NCBI GenBank assembly: GCA_964019055.1
Contig: OZ025210.1
Span: 15,503,832 to 15,567,831, forward strand
DNA from: Anthopleura xanthogrammica
Lineage: Eukaryota > Cnidaria > Anthozoa > Actiniaria > Actiniidae
Reading direction: 5' to 3'
DNA length: 64,000 nucleotides
Shown: in pieces, positions 12,901 through 23,940 of the stretch
Layout of the letters: each line of letters opens with the position of its first letter
Numbering within the stretch: position 1 is the stretch's first letter
Notes under the pieces: model-generated
Told to the model about the DNA's origin: nothing
What the model saw: the letters and a program-made list of their open reading frames with translations, nothing else
Database searches by the model: none
Translations under genes and position numbers: made by a program

Positions 12901-15900
12901 CATTCAGGTCTGTAATTTAATGATTGTTTTTGGAGCAAATCCTCGAAAGTTAGGTAGCATATTTTTTCAGGATGCTCGAATAATAACAAGACATGCCAAT
13001 TTCTTTTCAATACTGCATCTTAATTCAGTGTTATTTATCTTGTTGTTCGATAATTTTTCTAAGTTGTTTCTTCATCATTGATTATTTTCTTCAAGAAACT
13101 TATTTTGTATTCAAATCTGACTCTAGTGCCATTTCGACAGTCAGTGACCTATCTATCTACTTGAAGCCTGTTCAACACTAACCGATATTATTTTTGGTTT
13201 GTTCTAATCAAATAAAAATTTAAACATACCTCTTTTTGCTTCTTATACTTATTTATAGTATTCTTAATCTGTAAACTGATGTAAACTGAAATGAGACTCA
13301 GCAAAGGCCTATGTACTCTTGTGCACATGATCTTTCTTACACATTATGTTCTGCTAACAATGGCAATGAATATTTTTGTATTCCAAGAGATCTGTCAAAG
13401 CTTAAACAATTTTAAAATATATATCCTTGACTTAACAAAAATCATTGTTTACTTTTTAGTGCCTTATGGTTTATGCTAAATCAGGCAAAACCATTCGCAA
13501 ATGTGAAGTTAAAAAATTCAGGTAAGTCAAATGACACTGCATTAAATGATATTGGTTTTATTAGATGATATCAAGTTTGTTTTGAATAGCTCTTTTTCAT
13601 TATGTTTGGAAGCATCCTACTGGGACTGAATATTATACACAAAACAAGGTTTGGATTGTCACAGGCAGCCTAAGCAAAGTTTCATATTTGAGGCCATTTA
13701 GTGTTGTTTTTTTTTTTATCCTCCCTTCCCCTCCCCCCCCCCCCCCCCTCCCCCTGGATTAAAATAAGTTTTATAGTTAATTACATATAGGAAATTCAAT
13801 TTCAGAATAAATCGCCAGAACTCCACAGTTATTTCATTGTTAACCGCAGACTGCCTTTAATTTTTCTATAAAAAAATAAAACTCCAAAACATTCCGAAAG
13901 CCCTGTATGCATTCTTTAATTTGCTAGTTATTATTATAATTATATTTTCTCTTTTTAGGCTGTCATAATATATACTTATTATGCTATATCATTTGTTCTC
14001 TACTTCACAGGAGAGGCAGTGTAGTAGCTGTGGTAGAGTTAGGATGGCCTACAAATACTCAGGGTCCCAAGGATCCTCTTTTGCAAGCAATAAGAGATGG
14101 CAATTTTGCAGGGTACAAAGTGAAAACAGATTTTGTCAGTCCAACAAGTCGTAAGTTATAATTCAATGAAAAATATTATTCATCATGGAAATGTAATAAA
14201 GAAATGATACTTGTTCGTTTGTCTCACATCGGATTGAGGGTCATTTGTAGAAGACCGCTACGTTTCAACTGCAAGCTGCTAGTCTTCATCAGGCAATGGT
14301 GTAGACTGGATGGTTAACTACATTAACATCCAATCAGAGCACAAACCGACCACCCAACCACAGTGTAGATGATCTGAAGAGCGGTATATAACAGATGCAC
14401 CTTCCAGTCATCACCATCACCTGATGAAGACAAGCAGCTTGCAGTCAAAACGTAGTGGTCTTCTACAAATGACCCTCAATCCTGAGACAAATGAATAAGT
14501 ATCATTTCTTTAAGTTATAATTAATTTGGCTAGTATTTCTATTTTTTCTATTTTTATTTTTTTTTTCCTGTGACTTCTTGTGAACTTGTAAACTACATTA
14601 TTATACATTTTATCACAATTCTGATTGATTGATAGCCCTCAGCCAATCCCTGATATGGTTTCCCTGATATCACGTGAACTTTTCACTTAAGGTCACAATG
14701 GAATCATACAAAAAAGTGCTGGTACTCTTGCTTTTTTTCGAAAAGAGAATTAAATCTTCATTCTTAGTTTACAAAATGTATAATAAAACAATTATTGAAT
14801 TTGGTTTTTGCATTTAATGCAATATAATATCGTAAATTATCAAGACCATGGCCAAGTTAAGTTATCTGCCAAAGCCATAATTATTTGTACTTCTTGAAAT
14901 ACATGAAAAATTGTTTGCTCAGGAGCAGTTTTGCTGCAGGACTTGAAAGTGATTGAATATCTAAACAATATTGATAAATATTAATTCTAATTGCTTTATA
15001 AATTAGCCTTTTATAGTGGTTTTCATTAACCCGTGAAACATAGTGTACTTATTAGTAAGAGTGTAATTGCCAGATAAACACAATAGAAAACAAAAGAATC
15101 AGAGTGAAGTAGTGCGTAACACTTTAAGTGTATTTTACGGGTTTAGGAGAATCACTCTAAGGAGAAGGGGGTTTAACACTTTACCTAAGATTAACAGTGC
15201 TATACTTACCTCAGAAATGTTCTTGAACCATTTGTGTATCTTATGTATCTTTTGTTTTAGCTCCAACTGTAAAGCCTCCAAGTACTAAAGAAACAACGCC
15301 AGCATCACCTTCTGGTGGTGGTGGTGGTGGTCCTGATAGTGATAAAAGAACCAATGACAAAGGTGGATTATCTACTGGAGCAGTCATAGCCCTTGTGGTT
15401 GTATTCTCAATCATCTTTATTGTCATCATTGTGGTTATTATTGTTTGCATGCTGAAGAGGAAGAAGCCAAGTGGTAAGAAAACATGTTTAACCATAACAT
15501 TACAAATTTGCACTGATTTTGTTTTCTTTTTGTTTGTTTCTATTTATTTTTGTTGTTGCAAAAAAGCATGTCACAAAAATAGAGGATATTACATGGGTGC
15601 GCGGAGATATGAATCTTATCCTCAAGTGTTGAAAAGATCTCTCACAAGTGAGTGCAGAGATTTTCAACACGAGAAGATAAAATTTGTATCTCGAAGTGCC
15701 CATGTAATATTCTATTTATTATATAATTATCAATGAAAAAGAAAAGAAAGCTTTTTCGAGCTTTTTTTTCTGTATAAGAAGTATGTTACCATAGTGATGA
15801 TATTTTCACATGTGAAAATAACATGTTATTTTCACACGTGAAAATATCAAATTTTTGAAATAGAGAAATATAGGTATTTCATTGATAAACATATAATAAT

Positions 15901-18583
15901 AACTTATATTACTGATGATAATAATATTCATTATATTTCAAAGAATGTATAATGATTATATATTTAGTATTATTTGTAGACTTGAATAAAGAGTTTGGTG
16001 ATATATTCACTTGACCTTTGTGGAATAAATTGTTAAATGTAGCTCCAGAGAGGAGAGAATTAAATTTAAGTTGCAAAACTATAGAAAGAAAATTAATTGA
16101 AAAGTTTCTTGTAAAAATGAGATATTTAAAAACCGTAAATGCGCACTTATCGAAAATAATTACTTATTATTATTGATTATTATTATTTATTCTGTTCAAA
16201 GATACCCGTAAACCTCATAAAGAGGATGCTCGAACCTATGATAAGCCAACAGCAACAGTTCCTCTGAAGTCACAACCATTTGACCCAATGTATGATGACC
16301 CTAATGAGGTAAACTTATGTTTTATGATGTTTTATATGCTGTAGTAAACTTATATATACTGCACCTAATTGCAAGAAAGTTGTCATATAAAAATAACAAA
16401 TAGGAATTAATTATTTTTCAAAACAGACATAATTATTTCGCTGTTTTGAAGGTATATACTGATATTTTTTAGATAATCTTGTTGGCATTTGACTAAACAG
16501 TTATTCTCATCAATCAAGGGCCGGCTTTAGATTCAAAATAAAGAAAAATATTTCGAATAAATTCCTATTTGTTATTTGTTATTTTTTATTTTACGTTCTT
16601 GTAATTACTGCAGGTGTATGTATAAAATAAGAAAGTGGAAAATTAGGAGACTGAAAGAATAAGAGAAAAAGAATGAATGGATGAAAAAATGGAGAAAGGA
16701 AATGGGAAATTAAAAATTAAAAAAAAAGAACAAGAAAAAAGAGAAAGAAAAATCTGCACAGGTCTTTATTTTTTTCTTTGTCTCTGTCTCTCTTCTCACT
16801 ATCTCTCAATCTTTCTGTCGTTAGTTCATGGTGACCTTTGCTTCTTGTAATTAATTATTCGTTTCCGTCTAAGACTAAGAATCAATTTGTGAAGTTACTT
16901 TGAAAAAAAGCTCCTATAGTCTTCGGTTTAACAAGAAATGCTCTCCATATTCCAAGAAAAGCTGTGACCTTTCGTCTTCAAAACAACTTGACGGCCGTTT
17001 ATAAATCTTCGCTTTATCCGATAATAATGAGCCTTATTATTTTTGTGTACATAATTTGTGTACTTACTTTGAAAAAGCTCATTTAATCTTCTGTTTGACA
17101 AGAAATGCTAGATTCACATTCCAAGTAAAGCTGTACTGACCTTTCGTTTTCAAAACAACTTGAAGGCCGTTTATGAAGCTTCATTTTATCCGATAATGCG
17201 TTTGCTGTAATCCTTTATCTTTCGATAGCTTGATACATATGAATAAAATAGCTTAATTCTGCTATTTTGTAAGCAAATTCCCTTCTAAATTGGAAGACTT
17301 TTTCTTTCTTCTACAAACTGAGCTCGTGACAGCACATTGCTTCCACGTGATCAGAAAAGGCGCCAAAAAATAGTGCAGGAAGCCCAACTTTATTTTGTGG
17401 AGAATACACTCCTGATCCAACACTAAAGAAAAAAGCACCAACATTACTAAATTTTACCGTTGAGATAAACAGTAGGAAGCAGAAGTTTGCACCATATATA
17501 AAAAGAAAAAAGAAAAGAAATTGAATACCAGCTATCATTTAGTGTTTTGATTTAGGTATGAATGTATAGACGGTATTGAATGAAGCTTACTAGTATTTTT
17601 ATTCAGTTTATTCATTCCATTTATTCCTGACATTTTTATCGAATTTATATTTGACATTTCGAAATATGGTGCTTGTAGTTTTCATTAGCATTTTAATGTT
17701 GTCCTCTTTGTTTGAACCTTTTAAGAATTATTCATTTCACTCAAGACTAGGTCTCTCTCTCATGACCTGTAACAGCTAGCCACCACATGATGTCACGCAT
17801 GACCAGTGAACATTGAAACTGAAATGACTATTATTATCAAGAGAAAGTCATTTATTATATTTGCCGTCCCGACGTTGCGGAAAAATCTGGGTCGAGTTGC
17901 GGCATTTCTTTGCTTTGTGGGACTGTTTTAGGGGACGAAAAAGACGCTATCTTGTAGATATGTCCTAAAACAGTCCCATAATGCCATGCAATCTCAACTC
18001 GACCGAGTTTTTTTTCCCTTAAACCACGAGATGGCTACGAGCGTCTTGCAAATGTTCGAAGTATTTTTTTTCTGTTTGGTTGGACGGCGAGTTTTTTAGT
18101 CAAGCGAAGCGAGCGTTATCAAACTTGATTTTGTATTTTCAATCTACCTGGTCATACGTGGCAACAGCGATGTTGTTGGGTTGTGTGTTTTGTTTTGTTG
18201 AACATAGTTAAATTTTTGTGTGTGTTTTTTTTTTATATATATGTTTCTTTATATTTTGATCGTTACGCGCGATTTTTTTATTTTTTTATTTTTTTATTCT
18301 TAAAGCGAATTAGCATTCATTTTTCACTTTTCATGTCTTTATTTTTATTACTTTTTGTTCAAATTCACTTTTTTTTCTTGCTCGCGCATGTTAAAACACT
18401 CATTCATAGAATCATAAAGAAGTGGTTTATGCTGACCTGAATTTCCAGGATCGATATCCCAACGGAGGAGGACCACCCCCACAGTATACGCCATCATCCA
18501 ACTATGCCGAAGTCAGGCCAAACGAACAGGACGAAAGCCAAGTGGAATGGGACAAATCAGTCAAGGATGAAATGTGGATCTAG
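6907..18583 (+). CDS. IgSF receptor B (V-like Ig, Ig, SEA, TM, ITIM/PPxY tail)
   Basis: Nine exons: 6907-6973, 7106-7522, 8887-9144, 11807-11928, 13460-13521, 14011-14150, 15261-15473, 16202-16308 and 18449-18583. The sum is 1521 nt, an open frame of 506 residues. Order: signal peptide (1-22, MAVKSTSLLLILVVILAELP); V-like domain without any Cys (about 23-161, LKWEW at the B strand, YVYAIEL where YxC is expected, an N/Q/G-rich insertion); Ig (162-247, FKCAADGKPKPDIKW...GVYRCTA); SEA domain (about 248-355) with an FRRGSVVAVVEL strand, the G-S bond at 311/312 being the autoproteolysis-type site; Pro/Gly-rich stalk; TM (about 396-420); and a tail with PPQY (472-475) and S-N-Y-A-E-V (479-484), an ITIM-like sequence. 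SEA domains of this type typically self-cleave and stay associated. A membrane recognition receptor with inhibitory SH2-phosphatase-type signalling is inferred. The domains are confidently read; ligand and pathway are unknown. Confidence 0.87.
9895..10383. mobile_element. Two tandem long-hairpin (foldback) copies
   Basis: 9895-10038 is a near-perfect palindrome with arms of about 72 bases centred on CTTACGTAAG. The unit recurs at about 10119-10319 with longer arms, which add GATCTTCAGACAGTCTTTAA, and a short loop. Each is followed by the same spacer (CGCTCTACATGTCAATG... , 10039-10100 and 10318-10380) and AT repeats. It lies in the intron after the second Ig exon of receptor B. Confidence 0.85.
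10994..11285. mobile_element. AGCTGATCTGA-ended MITE, copy 1
   Basis: It is bounded by inverted AGCTGATCTGA / TCAGATCAGCT. Interior arms repeat TTTGCAAAACTGAGGTGTCA in opposite orientation near both ends. A second, diverged copy lies at 56269-56546. It lies in an intron of receptor B and has no coding capacity. Confidence 0.85.
14164..14510. mobile_element. Foldback element next to a splice donor in receptor B
   Basis: Inverted arms of about 65 bases (AAGAAATGATACTTGTTCG... at 14199 and its complement ending at 14510). The direct repeat TAAGTTATAATT flanks it at 14152-14163 and 14511-14522. The left copy of the direct repeat overlaps the GT donor of exon 14011-14150. Confidence 0.78.
15578..15719. 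mobile_element. Foldback MITE, TACATGGG family, copy 1
   Basis: Arms GATATTACATGGGTGCGCGG... and its inverted partner ending ...GCCCATGTAATATTCT, with a short centre. The same family occurs at 57504-57658. It lies in an intron of receptor B, just after the TM exon. Confidence 0.8.
16890..17200. repeat. Diverged tandem duplication in receptor B intron
   Basis: Two units (about 16890-17025 and 17055-17200) share GACCTTTCGTCTTCAAAACA-like and GGCCGTTTATRAA blocks and TTTATCCGATAAT. No coding signal. Confidence 0.75.
17889..18005. mobile_element. Short foldback element in receptor B intron
   Basis: Arms GGTCGAGTTGCGGCATT...GGGACTGTTTTAGG and the reverse complement (CCTAAAACAGTCCC...CTCAACTCGACC), loop about 25 bases. 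Confidence 0.7.
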
Positions 18584-21500
18584 ATGGTAATCACAGCTGT
18601 AATGGTAGATTAAGATGGCTAATGTTCTAGCCTTAGTGAGTGAGTATTGGTAGAAGTGCTCAGTAGAATTGATTTTTATTGCACTAAGTTTGAATTCGGT
18701 CATTTCGTCTGCTGATATACCTGTACATGTAAATGTACATCGTTTTCTATAAAGGAACGAGTTTAACTAGCATAATTAAGGAGTGAGATACTGACAGCAC
18801 ACAAGCGTTCGTGCTGAAATTAATCAGAAAAGAATTTAGCCGATTATTAAGGCTATTTAGTGACAAGCCATATTAATTGTGATCCAGTACTCTGCTGATT
18901 CGCATTTCCGAAGTCTAAAGTGTGATTGATTAAGGGCTGTTGATGCATAGATGATTGACCTAAATCTGAATTTCGAAACGAGTTTCTAAAAATCCGCCCC
19001 ACAATTCTTTGCATCCCCAGTCGTCACCAGTTTTCCTTTAATCTTCGAAAGGATCATTTTTAGGATCACATTCTTCATTGGCATTGAAATCGCCACACCT
19101 TTTTAAGTTATTATTATAATTATAATTCTTCAAGGTCAGATAAGTTAGGCTCATGTAGTTCAAACGTCGATCTTCACATGAGCCGAAAGCATAGAAAACA
19201 ATGGATAATAAGGCGGTCTTGTGATGTCAATAAATTCGGCTCATGGAAGGTCGACGTTTGAAATGGGCTTTACAAGCTGTAGTTTAGTTATCATATGCTT
19301 ATTTGAATGAATTAAGTAATGGGTTTCTACTTTATCCATAACCGCATAACTGCGATTTATATTGTACAGCGCTCCCCATGCAATCACACGAGCAAAATTG
19401 ACAATTTGTCGTCGCGACGAAGTTGGTTTTCATGAATGTCAGTCAAGGCGTTTTCATGACATTCCATAGGAACATACCTTTAAAATCTTTGTATTTTCCG
19501 ATAATGTCATAGGAATACTTTGATGGACGTCGAACAAAACCTTAATTTGTCGCGATGTACGATTTCGCGCATGTGATTGGGAAACGCTCTAATAATAACA
19601 TAATTATATTCATTGTAGTCATCGAAATATAGATTCGATTTAGTTTTTTTTTAGGGAATAGCTCTTTTGAGCGCCCTGTTTGAATCAACCATGCACCCAA
19701 GAAACGTAATCAATAGTATGAATTATCATGTTAAGATTGGAACCAGCACAACATGCATTCTTAACGCTCGTGAGAATTTATAAAAAAAAAAAAATTAATA
19801 GAAAAGAAAGAAATTCGAAAAAGCACAGCATAATACTCAATGCAAAAATAATAAGAACTGTAAAATTTCAAATTTCGTCTAGACTGATTTTTTATCATTT
19901 GCTGACTTGAATCTCTTGATTTGATTGCGGTTATGAACGACCTCTCAAAATATTGTAGTGTAATCCAAAGATTCTAGTTGCGTAAAGTAAATAATTAAGT
20001 AAGAAATAATTTTGTAAAATCTGCACTGCATTCCATGTTTGTTTTTTGTTGTTGTTTTTTTTGCAGGAAAAAAAAGGAAATAATTAAGGTCTCTGACCAT
20101 GCCAATATAATATCTAGAAGTATATTTTACATAACGTTAAAAAGTTAAAATAGTAATCTTTAAGAACGACTAAGTGGAAAGCTTTTTTCCTAAATCCGTG
20201 GATATATTTTCGTAGGCTATATTTAAATTCAGCAACACATTTTATACATATATTACTCAACTAATCAAAAATCTTTGAAAACTTTGCACTATTTGAGTGA
20301 TTTTCGTGTTTTTGCGACCTTACATCGACCATTATTATATGTACATGTAAATTTGATGCTCCAAATGTGAAGCTGAATTTCGAGTGAGGAAGTTCGTTGA
20401 ATCATGCAGTGTATTGAAGAAAACCTAAATAGTAACGTTTTCTTATGTTTTGCGATAGGAACTATACAATATCATTAGTTTTCCTTCCACTCCTAACACA
20501 CTCAATTGCAAAGAGGTTTTTGGATCCGAAATCATAAAACATAGAAGCTGAGACCAAAAGCTATTCTGGGAAATAACAAACTTATTCCTTGATGTATTCA
20601 TTTGAGATATATGCACATGAGAAACATGGTTATACCACGAGTGTTATATATCACCTATAGATACAACCTCCCATTTACCATTTCGGTTCTGCTTCTATGT
20701 TTTATGATTTCGGACCCGGCAACCTTTTTGCATTTGAGTGTATACGATACTTTTGCAACGTACCTTCCCAGTCACACAAAAAAATATCAAGATGTATACG
20801 TAACGTGGTATACCTCCACCATATATATGTATATACTTTAGAATATTCATTACGTTACTACCGCGCACTAGAGTGGATAATGTCTGCATGTGAAATATAT
20901 CGTGGACCTCATGATCAGTTTTGAAATGGGAGTTATTGGAAAGCAGTTATAAATGCATTGAATGCCTTTCTATCTTAAAAATATTAGTTGTTATAAAGTT
21001 TGTCACATGCAGAAAAACGCTCTGAATTTAAATATTAATTGTAGGAATTATAATTGTTTTTACTAAAACTGTATAGTCTTTTGATGCACAATTTTAGGTT
21101 GTAAATGCGTTATGTTTTTAAAGTATTGTGTAGCTTACTTATATTGGTTTTGACTTTTAATTAAAATTCACTATAAGTTTAAAATATTTCAATTTATTTA
21201 TTTATTGTGTGTGTGTTGTCTCCACAAATATACCCATTCTATCTTCCAAGGGTGTACTTTTTTCTCGTCCCAATTAATGCGTGCAAGCGTCGTTCTCTTC
21301 AAAATATTTTGAGATTGCTGTGGGAATAAAGCGTGGCATACCGGGTGTGTGATCGCCTCAGTCAGCTCTGTGGTCTGGGGTTCGATTCCCAGGCCGTTGG
21401 TATCACATGTAAGTTTATTTTGTTAGTTCTTACCCTTGATTCAAGGGATTTTTTCTACAGCTGTATACTCCGCAAAGCCTAACACGCTCAATTCCATAAT

Positions 21501-23022
21501 ATTCCCTAAATTCTATGATCAAAATCAAAACTTTGAGTTCCTCATGCAAATTTACGCATATGGATGGGGGAATAGATAAAAATTTTTCATAAAAGTCCAA
21601 CATTCTTTTTGCCGGAAAACGGTGAAAAGGCAAGGTTACCAAGTCATGTTTGAAGTTAAAATCTAGATATTTTCCCACTCGCTAACAGTAAGGACACTCG
21701 AACCGTGAACACTTTGAGGTTTTTACATACTTTTTTCTCCTTTATCCCTTGTGTGAATCGATTGGAAATATGATTTATTTTGAACAGTAAGATTATTTGA
21801 GTTCAGTGCTTCATTTTCAGAAGGTATGAAGCAGTAGAAAGTCATAAAATAAAAAAATAAAAAAATATCAATTGTTCATGGTGCGAGTGTCCTCACTGTA
21901 ATAAACGTGCTTTGTTATTTTCCCAATTCATGTCAGGTATAATTTCGCTTATTTTCAGGTCAAACTGACCACTATTCATTCCCGTCGATCCCGTTACAAC
22001 GATCCCTCGAATTTTCATTCATTCATTCATCGATCCATCCAGCTGTCCCCCTAACCATCCGTTAACCCATCCATCTTTTCCACCTCCTTTCTCCATCGAT
22101 TGGTTTTGATTGGCGCGCGTGTTTTTGTGCGCTTCATGCACTTGTGCGCAATCATTTTATTTTTTCTATCTAAATGTTTTGAACATGCACCATCCAACTC
22201 TATTTTTGTTGAAATTTGAGTGTGCAAAGCAGGCCATCCGACGGCCTACCTACCATCCATCCATCCTCCATCCATTTAATTATCTATCCGTTCAGACACC
22301 CATTTAACCATTCCTTCGATCACCATCTGCCGTCCACCACCCACGGTCAAGTTATCCATGTATTCAAATTACCCATTCCTTTAAAACAACATTAAATTTT
22401 GTTTAATTGTTATTTTTCTTTCTATTCATTTATCCTTCATCAATTCATTTATTCATCCATTCGATTTTATATTCTTATTATTTTTGCTTTTTTCATAATT
22501 TCTTTCCTCTTTTTATTTAACTGTATTTTCACTTTTGTTTCGAATGGACATAAAGAAATAATGAACAGAAATATTCAAAATTTAATTTAAACGCTCCAGC
22601 TTAAAGCAAAGCCGCTTACCGCCTTGATTATATAGTAACCTCGCCATGATATTTCTCCGAAGCTAGACTTTGTCCGACATTCCCTAAAATTAACACTTAT
22701 GTAAACAATATTGACATTGAAAGTATCCCATATTTTCTTTATCCCTCTGTGAACTTCATTTAAAACAGGAAAGAAAAGTAAATGAAATTTGTCTGAATTG
22801 CCGGAAAAGCTGTCCATTGCGTTGAAAGAAACTAAATTATCCTGACCAAATACCACAGCTAACGTCAAAAGTGCCACCAACGCTCATCCAATAGTGGGCC
22901 ACTGTGTGTAAATATGTTACCGGGTAATAGTTGTTGTTCAGATCTTCCAATTCATAATTATCGACGCATTTCATAGATTGCGAGAGTATAGAAAAGAGAT
23001 CGAACTTTAATACACGGTCAAG
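18584..23022. other. Receptor B 3' region and intergenic sequence
   Basis: No supported gene. It contains the 3' UTR of receptor B, a foldback at 19148-19267, a weak tRNA/SINE-like B-box context at about 21320-21415 (GGTTCGATTCCC), and CCAT/CATC-rich low-complexity sequence at 21990-22480. Several AATAAA motifs exist; none can be assigned as the polyadenylation signal. Confidence 0.6.
19148..19267. mobile_element. Short foldback element 3' of receptor B
   Basis: Inverted GGCTCATGTAGTTCAAACGT...CATGAGCCGA and TCGGCTCATGGAAGGTCGAC...; about 120 bases, located in the untranslated or intergenic region. Confidence 0.62.
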
Positions 23023-23940
23023 ATGTTCTCCGATATCAAACTTGGGTCAGAGCGCTGTCTTCTTGGAAGAGAAGAAACCGTTACAATGATTTTTATAAAC
23101 ATTTTAATAGCCATTTTTGGGAGCGTAGGAAACATAGTAGTTTGCTTAACGATAGTTTTAACTCCAAGTCTCAAGACTCTTTCAAGCTACTGCATCTTTA
23201 ATCTATCAGTTGCCGACCTTCTTGCTACAATGGTCGTGGAGCCTTGTCTGATTGTCATTTTGTTCTGGAAGCTCCATGGAGTTTGTCTTGTGAAAGTGGA
23301 GTACGTAGCTCGACTTGTTGGAAACCTTTCGTGTAGCATTTCCGTGTTAACACTTGCAATGATGAGCGTCGAAAGATGCCTCGTTATAGTAAAACCAATG
23401 ACATATAAGAGATATATAACAACTACAAGGCTTAAAATCCTTCTGGTGAACTCATGGTTCTTCTGTATCATCACGCCATGTTTGGATGCGTTCGTAGACG
23501 AAGAAAAGAAGACAACTTACGTTTTATTCAGCATGACTTCGATGGCAATTCTATTTGTAATCATATTAACATCCTACACGTTTTTGTTCAGGGCAGTACG
23601 CAAGCAATCCTATGCAAGAAAACAGCTTCGCAACACAACTAGTGTCTCGCACGAGTCTGAAAAAAGACTTGCCCGAACTGTAGCACTTGTCATTGGCCTC
23701 TTCACTATCTTCTGGTCTCCGATAATAGTGAGGATGGCGTTCAAACCTGATAAAAATTACGGATCTGAATATGTATGGACTGTCATAGCCAGTCTAGCTA
23801 ACTCCGCGGTGAATCCTTTCGTATATTTTTACCGAAGTAAAACTTTTCGGAACGCCGTGAAAAATATTTGCCACCGCGGCAGATGCTATAAAAATAACAA
23901 AGTTGCTCCAGTTACGAGCGGTAACTTGAATATCTGTTAG
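23023..23940 (+). CDS. Class A (rhodopsin-type) G-protein-coupled receptor, intronless
   Basis: A single open frame of 305 residues with seven hydrophobic helices. Landmarks: GN in TM1 (N37), LSVAD in TM2 (D65), Cys88 at the top of TM3, E-R-C (117-119) in place of D/E-R-Y, W145 in TM4, FTIFWSP in TM6 (P233) and NPFVY (264-268) in TM7, followed by an amphipathic helix and Cys-rich end (C283, C288). The loop between TM4 and TM5 is very short and has no cysteine, so the usual TM3-ECL2 disulphide partner is missing, as in melanocortin- and lipid-type receptors. The N-terminus is short and lacks a signal peptide. The ligand cannot be inferred. Single-exon class A receptors are common in cnidarians. 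An ATG further upstream in frame was not seen; the internal ATG at residue 22 would leave almost no N-terminus. It is separate from the IgSF genes by more than 4 kb on the left. Confidence 0.88.
   Translation: MFSDIKLGSERCLLGREETVTMIFINILIAIFGSVGNIVVCLTIVLTPSLKTLSSYCIFNLSVADLLATMVVEPCLIVILFWKLHGVCLVKVEYVARLVGNLSCSISVLTLAMMSVERCLVIVKPMTYKRYITTTRLKILLVNSWFFCIITPCLDAFVDEEKKTTYVLFSMTSMAILFVIILTSYTFLFRAVRKQSYARKQLRNTTSVSHESEKRLARTVALVIGLFTIFWSPIIVRMAFKPDKNYGSEYVWTVIASLANSAVNPFVYFYRSKTFRNAVKNICHRGRCYKNNKVAPVTSGNLNIC

Noticed and set aside
22587..22880. 97-codon minus-strand frame with a hydrophobic start, divergent to the GPCR
   Set aside because: No domain, no splice partner and no convincing signal cleavage; left unannotated.
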